DNA from: Limnoperna fortunei
Taxonomy: Eukaryota > Mollusca > Bivalvia > Mytilida > Modiolidae
NCBI GenBank assembly: GCA_944474755.1
Contig: OX104123.1
Coordinates: forward strand, 69,027,615-69,091,614
Length of the DNA stretch: 64,000 nt
Direction: 5' to 3'
Position numbers and translations under genes: made by a program. The notes under the pieces were generated by a model. That model was given only the letters and a program-made list of their open reading frames with translations. It ran no database searches and was not told the DNA's origin. Positions 33,401 through 41,890 of the stretch are shown here, piece by piece. Every line of letters begins with the position of its first letter. Position 1 is the stretch's first letter.

Positions 33401-35614
33401 TCTATTTTGTTAATTGCTAAAAGGTAGAAATATGAATGTTGATTACAAGTGTTTCCCCTTGGTGAAATGAAGCATTTGAGGAAAAATGCTGGATTTAATT
33501 ACATCTTGTAGAAATGGTCATGCAATCATAATTTGTTTGGGGGGTAGATTATGACCCGACTCCATCTGTTGCTACTGGATCAGTTTTTCAGACAAAAATT
33601 AATGATATAAATAAAATACAAACCATATTTTACTGGCTTTGCATGATTTTTTGGTAAACAGTATCATGGATTTGGTTGAAAGTACATTTGTGAGCAATAT
33701 CATATAGAACCTTATTTGGCAGATTTCCAAGGTGAATGCGTGCATGCGCTATGTTTTGCTGTTCTAAAGGGTTGAAGTGCACACAGGTATTTTTTTTTGT
33801 TTTGTTCAAAGTAAAATTTATTTAGTTGCAATAGTGTTTAATAACTCAATTAATTTCGCTTCTGTTTTCCATTGCGTAATTTAGCTTTTTTTCTTAAATT
33901 CTTTGTTGTTTCTGTCTACAAGGAAATCTGACAAATTTATGCGTTTCAAGGCCATGTAACTTACTGTTTAAAACCATAAATTTTAAAGTTTTTGAGTAAA
34001 ATTTAGACAGAAAGATGTATTTTTTAATTGTTTACTGTTATCTGACAGAATAAAGTAAAAATTACAGCATTATAGCTGCACTGGATGAACTAATAACATT
34101 ATTGACATACAAACTTTTAGACAACAAAGTAAAAAATCAACACTTCAACTTGACAACGGCCTCTTAATTATTTGGGTATTGGGGAAACTATTGACCTTTT
34201 TTGCTCTGACTCGGGCACCAAGTTTCGTTGAGTAATGGGAGACCCCTCAAAACGAGCGAAATCATTTCACCAATATCACATTAAATTTTCGGGGTGTCAT
34301 GTCAGATAAAATTTTTCGCAAATTTAGAAAAACCGAAGGGTATTCAAGGAAAATCACAAACACCCATAAAATAGTCCAGAAATGGGCTTTGCACAATCAG
34401 CTGAAAAATATCCAATGCATTTAACAAACTATATATAAATAAATTTATTTATCAATTCTGTATGAAATTGCTTTTTAAATGCAGCTCTAATATCTAAATT
34501 CCATTCAATAATAAATCCACTGTCCATGCTACAGCTCGGCGCAGCCAAATATCAAAATAAGAACTTATTTCCTCTCCCTCAGTCAAAGGTCATTTAGAGA
34601 GCCGTTGTCAGATCTTTATGACTGATATCAACAATGCGGGAGCAATGCAATATCTGATTTTGATGATAAAATCATTGTGAATTGAGTACACCATGCATAC
34701 AAATATAAATACAATATTAATGGTTATTGTATAAATGTATTTCAAATAGGAGTGGTATATCATGCATCAATTTAAGGGACAATGCAGTGGTTTTAGCACA
34801 TAAAGACCCAAGCTGCAAGCTTCATAGATGCTCAACAAAATATTATCTCATTTTCATTTGTGTAATTGACACTACATATCCCTTGATGTACATGAACCAA
34901 TCAATCATAGTCATTTATCTTAACTGCAATCTTCATTAGTAAGTCGGGCAATTAAGGAAGAACACTTTCAATGGAATATTTTAATATCGAATTTTAATAT
35001 AATTACCATCGTATATATTGTTTTTCATTGTTAGGTTCTTAGAGACAGGCACATACAATTTGGTAAGTTGAAAGCATGATTTGAATTTCACAGCTTAGTT
35101 TAATATTATTGTGCATTTTATCTGTCAATGGAAGTTCAGGTTTAAACATTGTATGATATAAAACTAAGCTACTAAACACGTTCATAGAAATAATAAGGGA
35201 ATAGATACAAGACTACGAAATAATTATTTTATACTATGAACACAGGCAAAGTGTTTAATAAACTAGTTCGGACTACTTTTCATTGATATATTAAGTGTTC
35301 ATCTTGTTTCAGACACAGAACCAGAAAAGTGGGACTTTATTGCCACTGATGAAGATATTGACAAGTTAGCACCTTTAGTTGGAAGCAGTTCTCTTGGTTT
35401 CCTTGTAGAGCTTGGTTTGACATTCCAGGACTGGGAACAGATCGAGTACAGTCAAACAGAACGCGACCTGGTGAAGTTAAACCGTAAAATAATGGAAGCT
35501 TGGAGGGACAACTGTAGAACATACAATATAAAGCCATCACTGAGAATAATTGGACAGGCATTTGGAAATATTGGAATTAACATAAAAAACATTGAAAACC
35601 TGCTGTTTAATTAA
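11249..35614 (+). CDS. Ankyrin - Roc - COR - tandem death domain protein (gene model, 13 coding exons)
   Basis: Joined coding exons: 11249-11272, 11681-11767, 12818-12922, 13910-13963, 23905-23929, 24777-25034, 25677-26315, 27620-27726, 28736-29968, 30493-30523, 31443-31714, 35035-35062, 35313-35614. All boundaries have GT/AG, phases agree at every junction and the total is 3,165 bp (1,054 codons plus stop). Domains: two and a half ankyrin repeats (about 9-90), Roc GTPase (about 95-435), COR (about 434-844), and two death domains (about 857-945 and 955-1,054). This is the order of the C-terminal half of DAPK-type ROCO proteins, without a kinase. The expected role is cytoplasmic signalling, where the GTPase/COR module dimerises and death domains recruit partners. 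An in-frame TAA at 25,931-25,933 (codon 270) breaks the frame between GTPase motifs. Every other exon is intact, so this is a recent lesion, an allele, a base error, or missed splicing. Gene-family fit is sure; activity is not. Confidence 0.85.
11681..11767 (+). CDS. Coding exon 2: first ankyrin repeat
   Basis: Acceptor TTTCAG, donor GTGAGT, 29 codons in phase 0. It encodes LWEAAYFGRTKEVEDLV followed by KKGADVNRK, the helix-helix-loop pattern of an ankyrin repeat (A at the start of the first helix, GADVN in the loop). Confidence 0.85.
11825..12065. repeat. Imperfect direct duplication of about 125 bp in intron 2
   Basis: TGACATCAGATT, TTATTTCA.AC, TTAAATATTTCAC and AGTGTGAC occur in the same order from 11,829 and again from 11,949. 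This is a local duplication inside an intron. Confidence 0.55.
12620..12780. repeat. Long hairpin (foldback MITE) beside exon 3
   Basis: The left arm from GAAATAGATTATTGCGAG (12,620) and the right arm ending CTCGCAATAATCTATTTC (12,780) are inverse copies over about 60 bp each. They include GGGCTTTATGGGAAT and GGTCAGACCTTATATTTGTC with few mismatches. The centre, TTTATACC...GGTATAAAA, is also inverted, so nearly all 161 bp can fold. It has no reading frame. Confidence 0.85.
12818..12922 (+). CDS. Coding exon 3: second ankyrin repeat
   Basis: Acceptor TTGTAG, donor GTATGT, 35 codons in phase 0. It encodes GWSVLHLAAEREDPETVSML and VELGADVIAKD, a full ankyrin repeat with the LHLAA core. The exon begins 37 bp after a long DNA hairpin (12,620-12,780). 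Confidence 0.88.
13040..13760. repeat. Minisatellite in intron 3
   Basis: From 13,440 three copies of a roughly 120-bp unit share GTGTATGTTT-TATAATCCCAGTAAT, GGGGCTTTCC and TTTACTGTTTATTATTTTAAAATC. Looser copies with ATCCCCACCCC lie before them from 13,060. Confidence 0.7.
13910..13963 (+). CDS. Coding exon 4: third, partial ankyrin repeat
   Basis: Acceptor TTACAG, 18 codons, phase 0. It encodes GDTPYDVTRNNDIKEFLK, the G-TP-DVA-type first helix and second-helix end of a capping ankyrin repeat. The donor is GTAGAT. Confidence 0.8.
14000..14235. repeat. TGTC microsatellite
   Basis: Degenerate run of TGTCTGTC and TGCCTGTC. Its open frames, all C, L, S and V, are not protein. Confidence 0.8.
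14790..15430. repeat. Interspersed repeat with three internal copies, then an ATT run
   Basis: ACTCCTCTGAAACTACT-type starts near 14,863, 15,030 and 15,200 each begin a unit of about 165-170 bp that also holds AATTTACGAAACTTGGTA, GTGGGAGTTATAG and CTTAGAATTTT. A poly-C tract (14,796-14,808) and an ATT microsatellite (15,397-15,430) mark the ends. This type of repeat is frequent in bivalve genomes. Confidence 0.7.
16500..16780 (+). pseudogene. LINE polyprotein C-terminal fragment
   Basis: Plus-strand pieces read ARMLTGTYLLKAHKVKFN, DTTCQYCRIE and, after a frame change, HVLTRCPLYNELRK. This gives the C-x2-C ... H-x4-C zinc knuckle found at the C-terminus of many LINE polymerases. It is frameshifted and dead. 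Confidence 0.65.
17530..18520 (-). pseudogene. LINE reverse transcriptase remnant
   Basis: Read on the minus strand: TGIITPIPKKGKDHSQAENY, SIHGKIFEYIILEKMQ, QGDMLSAHLYKQYINQWL, then CADDIILLSQDKEEMQ (active-site A-DD) and a distal region ending NMLQTYVVPGLI. This is the order of a non-LTR polymerase from fingers to thumb. Several stops and frame changes are present. It may belong to the same family as the plus-strand fragment at 16,500-16,780, but the orientation is opposite. Confidence 0.78.
19969..20545. other. No gene recognised (intron 4)
   Basis: AT-rich intron sequence without a defined repeat. Confidence 0.4.
20546..22934. repeat. AGCTCACCTG-ended interspersed repeat with internal tandem units
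   Basis: The left end AGCTCACCTG (20,546) is inverse to CAGGTGAGC (22,894-22,902). Between them a unit of about 165 bp recurs (ACCGGTTAACCAATTGAAAC, AAACTTACTAGCAATATT, GGAAATTCAAAATGGC, ACATAGAACCCTATGG). It is seen near 20,640, 20,810, 22,150, 22,315, 22,480, 22,650 and 22,755. About 20,900-22,050 does not follow the unit and is probably an insertion. Confidence 0.78.
22935..23904. other. Intron sequence, no gene
   Basis: No coding exon or RNA gene is seen. A stretch near 23,300 (GGATCCACCCCTGTGATAAT) looks like a dispersed-repeat remnant but is too short to assign. Confidence 0.4.
23905..23929 (+). CDS. Coding exon 5: short linker
   Basis: 25 bp between acceptor TTACAG and donor GTATGT, ending in phase 1. 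It encodes VAQGVIKA. The exon is very short, so it rests on phase: it converts phase 0 after exon 4 to phase 1 before exon 6, as both flanks need. Confidence 0.65.
23993..24268 (+). mobile_element. tRNA-derived SINE, best copy in the window
   Basis: The 5' part looks like a Ser/Leu-type tRNA: box A TGGCAGAGTGG at 24,004-24,014 and box B GGTTCGATTC at 24,068-24,077. A body with GGGTTCTCCGGCTTCCAACC and AACTGGACGCC follows, then GTTAAAACACCATTC and a CAAA-repeat tail. A 12-bp target duplication, CACATT(G/T)GTTGT, flanks it (23,981-23,992 and 24,269-24,280, one mismatch). Boxes A and B are an internal RNA polymerase III promoter. Such elements need a LINE partner to move. Confidence 0.9.
24405..24590. 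repeat. Minisatellite of about 60 bp unit
   Basis: Four imperfect copies of TATGTCACCTTAGTTACC-AAGGACATTACTAATG. Confidence 0.75.
24777..25034 (+). CDS. Coding exon 6: Roc GTPase P-loop
   Basis: Encodes LLKEDSYELCELRSMLQ, then GEQGTGKST at residues 135-143, a Walker A P-loop (GxxGxGKS/T). STDGID at 159-164 fits the switch I threonine region of Roc domains. The donor (G|GTTATT) is weak, but it gives phase 1, which matches the next exon. Confidence 0.85.
25677..26315 (+). CDS. Coding exon 7: Roc insertion and G3 motif, with in-frame stop
   Basis: The first 84 codons are a charged, lysine- and glutamate-rich insertion ending at TAA (25,931-25,933). The same frame then stays open for the rest of the exon and carries VPVTIWDFGGQDVFYSTHQT, the G3 (DxxGQ) motif at residues 346-351. 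The donor AAAAG|GTAAGG at 26,316 is used because it gives phase 1. An earlier GTAAGA at 26,289 has the same phase and is an alternative. The stop separates the P-loop from all later domains. Confidence 0.82.
26316..27619. other. Intron 7, no other feature
   Basis: No second gene or clear repeat seen. Confidence 0.4.
27620..27726 (+). CDS. Coding exon 8: Roc G4 motif
   Basis: Acceptor GTTGCAG, donor GTAAGT. It encodes YVRFWINTIITYCKGD and IMAILTHKDKLDA. THKD (residues 426-429) is the Roc version of the guanine-binding NKxD motif. It starts in phase 1 and ends in phase 0. Confidence 0.88.
28125..28457. repeat. MITE with 40-bp inverted ends
   Basis: TACACTACAGAT...CGTGGATTCTCCGCTTCCCACGT at the left is matched by the inverse at the right (ACGTGGGAAGCGGAAAATCCACG...ATCTGTAGTGTA). 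The interior is GC-richer than the surroundings. It is related to 8,345-8,640. It lies in intron 8 of the Roc-COR gene. Confidence 0.82.
28736..29968 (+). CDS. Coding exon 9: COR domain
   Basis: A single 411-codon exon, acceptor TTTTCAG, donor GTAATA, phase 0. It starts TEIDRRRNEIFGEIKEMF and runs through the WCQKLPKCFLPLELEIQ region, a FLMFQHSVGKILYFNE winged-helix-like stretch and a C-terminal half ending SRHQIEHGKDTVLSWF. In ROCO proteins the COR (C-terminal of Roc) domain follows the GTPase directly and mediates dimerisation. The open frame continues past the donor only to 29,989. Confidence 0.88.
30318..30395 (+). mobile_element. Telomere-repeat/SINE-tail chimeric insertion with target duplication
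   Basis: CCAATCTATAGG occurs at 30,318-30,329 and again at 30,384-30,395. Between the two copies is a 54-bp insert: about four and a half TTAGGG repeats fused to GTTAAAACACCATTCAAAC and a short CAAA/A tail, the exact 3' end of the SINE seen at 23,993. The target duplication and A-rich tail mark it as a retrotransposition product. Confidence 0.85.
30493..30523 (+). CDS. Coding exon 10: short linker
   Basis: 31 bp between acceptor TTTTAG and donor GTATAC, encoding GKESCESSCP. It is inferred from splice sites and phase (0 in, 1 out), which connect COR to the first death-domain exon. Confidence 0.6.
30696..31208. repeat. Interspersed repeat starting with GATT runs
   Basis: Starts with ATTGATTGATTG, GGTGTTTAACGCCC and ATTTCAGCTATATTCAGGC; continues through GATTGCCACTGGCAAATG and ends CCACCCGGATC near 31,195. 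A second, diverged copy lies at 40,330-40,745. It is non-coding. Confidence 0.7.
31443..31714 (+). CDS. Coding exon 11: first death domain
   Basis: Encodes DLHLRRLATKYTRNEVRQLV, ALGLPYESWDEVA, AFERCLKM and TFKDLKIVAENE. The helix pattern (LRRLA...W..VA...F..L) is that of the death-fold. Acceptor TTTTAG, phase 1 in; donor GTAGTA, phase 0 out. A second GTAGTG lies 28 bp later, at 31,743, but would pass a stop. Confidence 0.8.
31876..32333. repeat. 458-bp repeat with TGACAACGGC inverted ends, copy 1
   Basis: Begins TGACAACGGC and ends GCCGTTGTCA. It is nearly identical, in the same orientation, to 34,151-34,610. No coding potential. Confidence 0.85.
32334..34150. other. Spacer between the two TGACAACGGC repeats
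   Basis: AT-rich, with a 17-base poly-C tract at about 33,174-33,190. No gag, pol or other frame. Confidence 0.5.
34151..34610. repeat. 460-bp repeat with TGACAACGGC inverted ends, copy 2
   Basis: Same ends and orientation as copy 1, with about 20 scattered differences by eye. The pair may be two MITE insertions or the ends of one element (see findings). Confidence 0.85.
35035..35062 (+). CDS. Coding exon 12: short linker
   Basis: 28 bp between acceptor TTGTTAG and donor GTAAGT, encoding VLRDRHIQF. It changes phase 0 to phase 1, as needed by exon 13. Confidence 0.65.
35313..35614 (+). CDS. Coding exon 13: second death domain and stop
   Basis: Acceptor GTTTCAG. It encodes TEPEKWDFIATDEDIDKLAP, FLVELGLTFQDWEQIEYSQ and IMEAWRDNCRTYN, then ends LLFN-TAA. 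The W-x-x-I...R-D..K-LNRK-IMEAWR pattern fits a C-terminal death domain. A polyadenylation signal follows 32 bp after the stop. Confidence 0.85.
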
Positions 35615-35645
35615 CTAGACAATGAGTTATTTTGTCATTTTTGTA

Positions 35646-35651
35646 AATAAA
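35646..35651 (+). terminator. Polyadenylation signal of the Roc-COR gene
   Basis: AATAAA 32 bp after the TAA of exon 13, followed by a T-rich stretch. Confidence 0.6.
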
Positions 35652-35659
35652 AAAGTTTT

Positions 35660-36295
35660 TGGATGGACAATTACTGTTTGTGTACGTTGTAGTATGATTT
35701 ATGGATTATGCTAAGGTGCATACATGTATGTTTTGTTTACCTTGCTGGTCAAAATTATACACGTTTTCTGTTGTTTCTGGTCATTGTTGGTACAGGTGCA
35801 TAAAGATATTTATTAAGGAAAAATGGATATAAAAATAACACATCACCGAAAAGATTCATCCGTTAGTACTCATATTTGTAGTTTTAAAAGTGAAAGCAAT
35901 TCAATTAATAAGAAAAATGTAAAAATTTCATAGAACATAAATACACAAATTTGTGCTGACAATGTATGTGGGTTCTTCTTTATAGATCTAAATGGTATTA
36001 AGGCTTTTCATTGAAAGTAAAGAAAACCAAACGATTCATTTTTTTAATTGATATCTAGATGAAAACAAACATAAAAATATTGTTCAAAATCTACAGAAGG
36101 TATTTTACTTATTATTTGATGTGTTTATCTGTATAACTAAAAATTAAATGCATGTTTTAAAATTGTTGAAATGTTAAAAGAAATACACTTCAAAATAAAA
36201 ATACTTGTAGTAAAAGCACTATTTAGTGTTCGATACAAATTCATTTACAACAAAAAAGTTCAAAGTACAAAACATCTTTTATTAGAATGTGCAGC
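35660..36295. other. Intergenic, no feature seen
   Basis: AT-rich sequence between the Roc-COR gene and the 50-bp satellite. Confidence 0.4.
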
Positions 36296-36299
36296 ATTA

Positions 36300-36793
36300 C
36301 TTAGATTATGAACTGTGTAGCTCAGAGGGATAATACTGTCTCGGTGGTACATAGACTATGGACTTGCTAGCTCAGAGTCAGGATACTGTGTCGGTGGTAA
36401 AAAGATCATTGACTCGCTTGCTCACAGTCAGGTACATATGCAATAGACTGGTCAGCTCAGATTCAGTGTCGTGTTTTGGTGCAGCATCGATCATGGACTG
36501 GCTAGCGCAGAGTCAGGATACTGTCCTGGTGGTACATAGACAAAGAACCGACTAGCTCAGAGTCAAGATACTGTCTCGGTGGTACATAGATCATGGACTG
36601 GCTAGCTCATAGTCGGTATACTGTCTTGGGTATAAATAGACTAAGGACTGGTAAGCTCATAGTGCGGGATACTGTCCCGGTGGAGCATCGGTCATGAACT
36701 GGCTAGCACATAGTCGGGATTCTGTCTCGGTTGCATATAGATCATGGACTGGCAAGCTCAGAGACAGGTTAATGTTTCGGTGGTACATGGACT
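36300..36793. repeat. 50-bp satellite array, left part
   Basis: About ten degenerate copies of a unit like CTAGCTCAGAGTCAGGATAC followed by TGTCTCGGTGGTACATAGATC and ATGGACTGG. The array resumes at 42,313 after a transposon insertion. Confidence 0.85.
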
Positions 36794-37140
36794 GACACTA
36801 CTAGCTAAAAAATGACTGTAAATATCAGTTGCGGTCGTTTTTCGTCTGTCACTGACTGCAGATGACTGCAAACATGTTTGTAAAAGACTGCAAACGTTGT
36901 GTCAGACAATAATGTACACAGTGATAGTCATTTTATGCCTGTCGCAGACACATTTTGTCCGTCACAGACATATTTTTACGTTGGCGCAGTCAAAATGTGT
37001 CTGTTACTACGGCGTTACCGTTGAATCAGCCAAAAAATGTCTGTCACAGACATTTTCACCGCCGTTTTATGAAAATGTTCGAATTAAACAAAAAAATCTC
37101 TATTTGGAAATTGTGCGCTCGCACACTTTTCAATTACAAA
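36794..37140. repeat. Left inverted terminal repeat of the 5.5-kb element
   Basis: Carries GACACTACT at the tip, palindromic TGTCTGTCACAGACA motifs, and an inner end CTCTATTTGGAAATTGTGCG that is inverted near 41,893-41,925. Confidence 0.8.
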
Positions 37141-37635
37141 TGTTTTAACGCCTGGTCATTATAATTTTTATTTTTGTTACACGAGTCGATTAATTTTCTA
37201 ATGTAAAGTTATTTTATGAAAATGTTCAGAATTCAACAAAAAGAAAAAACCATCTGTTTGGAAATCTGATTATCTTCTACATTTTGTATAATAATATTTT
37301 CTGCAAACATTGTAAAAAAAATATATGATGGCATCGCTTATAAAGTTATGTGGAAAATTATTTTACAATTATAATTAGTATAAATATGTTCACCTATTTT
37401 AAATATAATATTAAAAAATCAACTCATGTTTGTTTTCTACTGTTTAAAATATCAGGTTATTCAATTAACATAATAAAGTTGTTGATATCCACGGGGCGCT
37501 TCCGATTTAAAGAAGGACAAATGTTGTTAATTATGTTACAGTTAATCCCGCCTCACTAATCAAAATTCACGTATTAAACATAGGGCGGCATCATTCGATG
37601 TTTTTTCGTTAATCCAGATCAACTTTTAATATTGT

Positions 37636-37740
37636 GTAATTATGGGCGGCGATACATTTGTATTCACTTTCGTTGCTAACGATGGATAAAGGAGAAAATA
37701 TTTCGAAGTACCCTTAGTTACCATAAATAAACATAATTGT
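37636..37740 (-). repeat. Inverted copy of the region upstream of the Roc-COR gene
   Basis: GGCGGCGATACATTTGTATT, then CACTTTCGTTGCTAACGATGG, ATAAAGGAGAAAATATTTCG, match the reverse complement of about 11,105-11,215, with roughly one difference in eight to ten bases. Confidence 0.65.
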
Positions 37741-40329
37741 GCTACAAGTATGGTAATCATTTAACTTGAGTGAAAAATGACGATGATATATCAGGTTCGA
37801 CTGCGAAAATGCCTGGGTGATATAAAAGTTTCATGTTATAATTTTTATAGTATTCCTTTTATGGATGTTAATAATAGAGGGAGACCATTTGTATCCTGGT
37901 ACTAAGCCTTTAGTTGATAGCTCTATCGACGATCGTAGCTTAAAAAATCGGAAACCAGAATTGAAGGCTATTTTGTGTAGATAATTCCGGAGTGTGCCAA
38001 AATTTGTAAAATTCAATTAATAAATGTTATATCAATAATTTAATTCAAGTATATTTATGATTTAATATATGACAAAAGATTACATGTACGCAAATGTTGA
38101 AATTGGCAATTGAAACGAGCCACAACTGCAGGGCTTAGCTTAACATAGAATTTTATGGGGGACAAGTTTTAAAGCCTTCTTTTTAGATATCACTTTGACA
38201 AACGCGTGCAGAATGCTGTATAAATCGGCGGCAAACTGATGCTTTGTATCAAAAGTTTTCTTGTTTTATAATGTCATAAATTGGAACTTTCTATCGAGTA
38301 GTTAGTGCAGTTGTGTTTGTCATTGATCCTTGGTAGAGTGAACACATTACACTGGTGACCGGTAATTAACACTACAAAAATGGGCACGTGCCGATAAACA
38401 TGAAAATATCTCTAAAACTACATAATATAAAAACCAAATTAGTAAAAACAATATTCTTGATATTATGTGTTGTTTGTTGTGATTGCTGTTATCCTTCATG
38501 TTGTTAGTGAACTTGTATCCTTGTTAGTGTACTAACTTGTAGTATGCGGTATTTTTACGGACCCAAATACATTTACAGTTATAAATTGTATGTTTGTCTT
38601 CTTCTTCCCGGTAGGAGTGTACTCATATCTTGAGTGTTGAGACTCCACACCTGTCCGACTGTAGAGTTAAAAGGTCTGATATTTACCATTAAAAACACTG
38701 GTAGCCATTTACATCTCGAACTGGACTGGTAGGGTAAGTGACCATAACCCGTCTTGGAACTGCTCTTGTAAGTAAACTTCACCCCCTTTTTTCTACAAAC
38801 ACTAAATTTTAAGATGTTTATTTTAATTTTCTACATTTACTCTAAAAGCATACCATAGAAAGGCAAAGTGCCACAGAACAAGTGACGGACACATATAATC
38901 GAACAAAAACGAATCGAGTGCGCCGTTTCGTACAAAGTTAACATGAATTTGAAAAAATTCATTCGATATATGTCTAGCGAGCAGTTTTAAGTATAGTATA
39001 GAAATATAATTGTGTTTGGCAGTTTCGGTGTCTCTGTAAAAAGAAAAAGAAAATTTTAGGCAACACACCGTTAAAGTGCATGTTTCTACACAAATACGCA
39101 AATCGCCTCCTTTGCAAAAGGTTCCCACAAATGCTGTACGATTTTATTTGCAAATCGCGTGCTAACATAAACTAACAATGTTATCGTTCGTACATCGGGC
39201 ATTTATCGTTCGTATGACGTTCGTACGTCGTTATTATATGGTTAAACGTGAATAGTTTTTCGTATTATAAAATAATAGGTAAAATCGGCCCTAATTTGCT
39301 AATATTGGGATGATTACTATTTGCTCACTGTACTAATATAAGAACGTTAATAACTTTTTTCGTTCGGACCGCAGGACAATACTGAAATTAGTATTACCCG
39401 ATCACCCTTCTGGATCAGAAAGTTATTTCATGACTCCTTCCTGCTTTCGTGACTCCTTCCTGCATTTGTTAGACTGACTAGTCATACGGACTGTTCATAT
39501 AGACTAGCCATACGAATTTTGATTTATTTAAATAAAATTGTTACGAACTGGCGTCTGTTTTGGCCTGTATCGATTATCGGTCAGCTGTATTTGCCCTGTA
39601 CCCTACGGGTCTCGGGACCTATACAGCAAACCTCGAATCAATACCAAGGCCAATACATATTCAGCCAGTTAGCAACACTGAAGCATGGTTTCTCCTGCGT
39701 GCATGGTAAGGTTTTTCGTTTATTCTATCGAAGTGTATAAGGTTTTTTACATCATAAACAAATAATTACATATTTGAATAAAGGAATTCGAAAATCAGAC
39801 TTTTAGTTTTTACTGGTTCGTGTACAACACGAACATTGTTTCTGCGAATGTGTACACGAGTAATAAATACACTCAAAGAAATGTACACGACCTGTATTGT
39901 CTTAGGTTATTGAAATTAACAAAATCAACAATAATTCTCTAGTTCAGATTTTTCAGAAGCGATACTCAGAACTGACATAATAAATAAGTTATATATACTA
40001 AAGTATATTATTATGCACAAGGTCTTTCAATTTCTTTAATAAATAGTTAGCGTATATTAAAATACTTCAAACTTCCACTTTTCAAATATATTAAAGTTAT
40101 GTATTTATTAAATCAAGAGTCCAACTGTGGTAATGAAATCACATACATAATGTGTTAGAATTCAAACTAAACGTTATGATATCTAATTATAACCGAAATA
40201 GATAGACATGTTATTAGGTACACAATTCGAGCCCGACATCTCGCTGTGTTCGACTTGACCTTAATGAACACTGCCTAAGGGCCGAGGGTTTCACGAAGTT
40301 CTCCTGTGATCTTTCAAGATAAAACTAGA
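37741..40329. other. Interior of the 5.5-kb element, no gene
   Basis: No transposase or other coding region is recognised. About 38,100-38,200 has a degraded unit of the AGCTCACCTG repeat (AACTGCAGGGCTTAGCTTAA). Confidence 0.45.
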
Positions 40330-40745
40330 TTGATTGGATGTTTGCTTTACGTCGAGCGATCAGTATTTCAGCAATATTCAGGACAAGAACAAGTTAACAA
40401 ACAATTAATCAACGGAAATATGGGGTGGGAAGGGACACAATGAACACAATTTAGACTGCCACTGGAAATGTGTGAAGTTTTAGGTAGGGGTTGAGAATTT
40501 AGCCTTTTGTAGCGGCTACAATGAACCTACTCTTTTTCGAAATCTACAAAAGGGGCTTTATCGTGCAAGGAGAGTGGCAATCTCCGAACACGTGACCCAC
40601 TATGGTCCGCTGCCAGGCTTTCCGTATTATAGCCTGAAAACACCACAACGAGAAGGTCTCCCCTATCCGCCAACCGGGAAAGCGTTGGGCTGCTCTGTGA
40701 GTCGAGCACTGGGAACCCTCCCAGTTTAGTCCCCGCAACTAGAAT
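40330..40745. repeat. Diverged copy of the GATT-start interspersed repeat
   Basis: ATTTCAGCAATATTCAGGAC, ATTTAGACTGCCACTGG.AA, CCAGGCTTTCCGTATTATAG and GCCTGA follow the same order as 30,696-31,208. The copy lies inside the 5.5-kb element. Confidence 0.65.
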
Positions 40746-41890
40746 ATATAGACGAACATTTGAAGTGAAAAAATTATTTCAGCAAGTAATAGAATAATTT
40801 TTTTCAACAAATCAATAACAGCTACTCATGAAAGACTGCAATGAATAAAATACTAAGTAGAAAAATTGTATCAACAAAGTGTACAGCTTTTTAAAAAGAA
40901 CATTGTTTCATTATTTTGAAATAATTATTTCATTTTCTAAATAAACTATACTGATTGTCCCTTTGTTGTTTAATACTCTTGCTTATTATGTATATGTTTG
41001 ACCTAATATTGTACGGCTTTTTGCAAACGGCGCACTCGATTCAGTTGCATGCCATATATTATATAGATCGTCAGGTCTTTCTGTGGCTTTCTTTTTAATA
41101 ATTTTTATGATCTCTATTGCTTGTCAATGTCGACAATAAGAAAAATACACCTTTACAATTCAGTGTTTTGTTTGTAGAAAGTTCTCAAAATTTACCATCC
41201 GGGGGCGGGAGCAGGTATTTTAGAAGACATTACCAATTCATCCATAACTTTAAATGTATTTATTATTTTACACAATATCAACCATTGTTCTGGACGAACG
41301 AGGAAAAACACAGGATGGTGTCGCAAAATGTTACATACACATTTTTTTTGATCAACGAGGCGTGATTACCTGTAACCTAATTAACAACATGTGTCATTCT
41401 TTAAATCGAAAATGTACAATTTCTAAATCTACACTAAATTACCAGTAAAAAACAGTAGATGAATGGCGTTTTTTAATATTTGAAAGACCAGAAAAAAACA
41501 TAACGACTAAAATGTCACCATTTAATGTAAGTAGATGTACAAAATAAATGACTAACAGTTTCCGACATGATTCTAGAAATTGACGATCTTATCAAATTTT
41601 TATTTTTTTTTTAACTTTGTGCGTGTTTGAATTTACTTTGTCCGTGTTTGAAGAAAACATTATTGGGTAAATGTATAAAAGGCGATCGTTATTATAGCTT
41701 AACTGCCGTTTTTATTTTTACCAGATGTGTAAGAAAACCATTGATAAATTCAGTTTAATAATTATAAAAAAGGACAGGACGAATGCTAACATTTTTTAGC
41801 AGTCTTTTAGACTTTTTTTAGAAACAGATATATTCAAACATACATTATCTTTAACATTACTATTTGAATAACATATTTAATCGTAAAGTT
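40746..41890. other. Interior of the 5.5-kb element, no gene
   Basis: AT-rich; no coding region supported. Confidence 0.4.
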
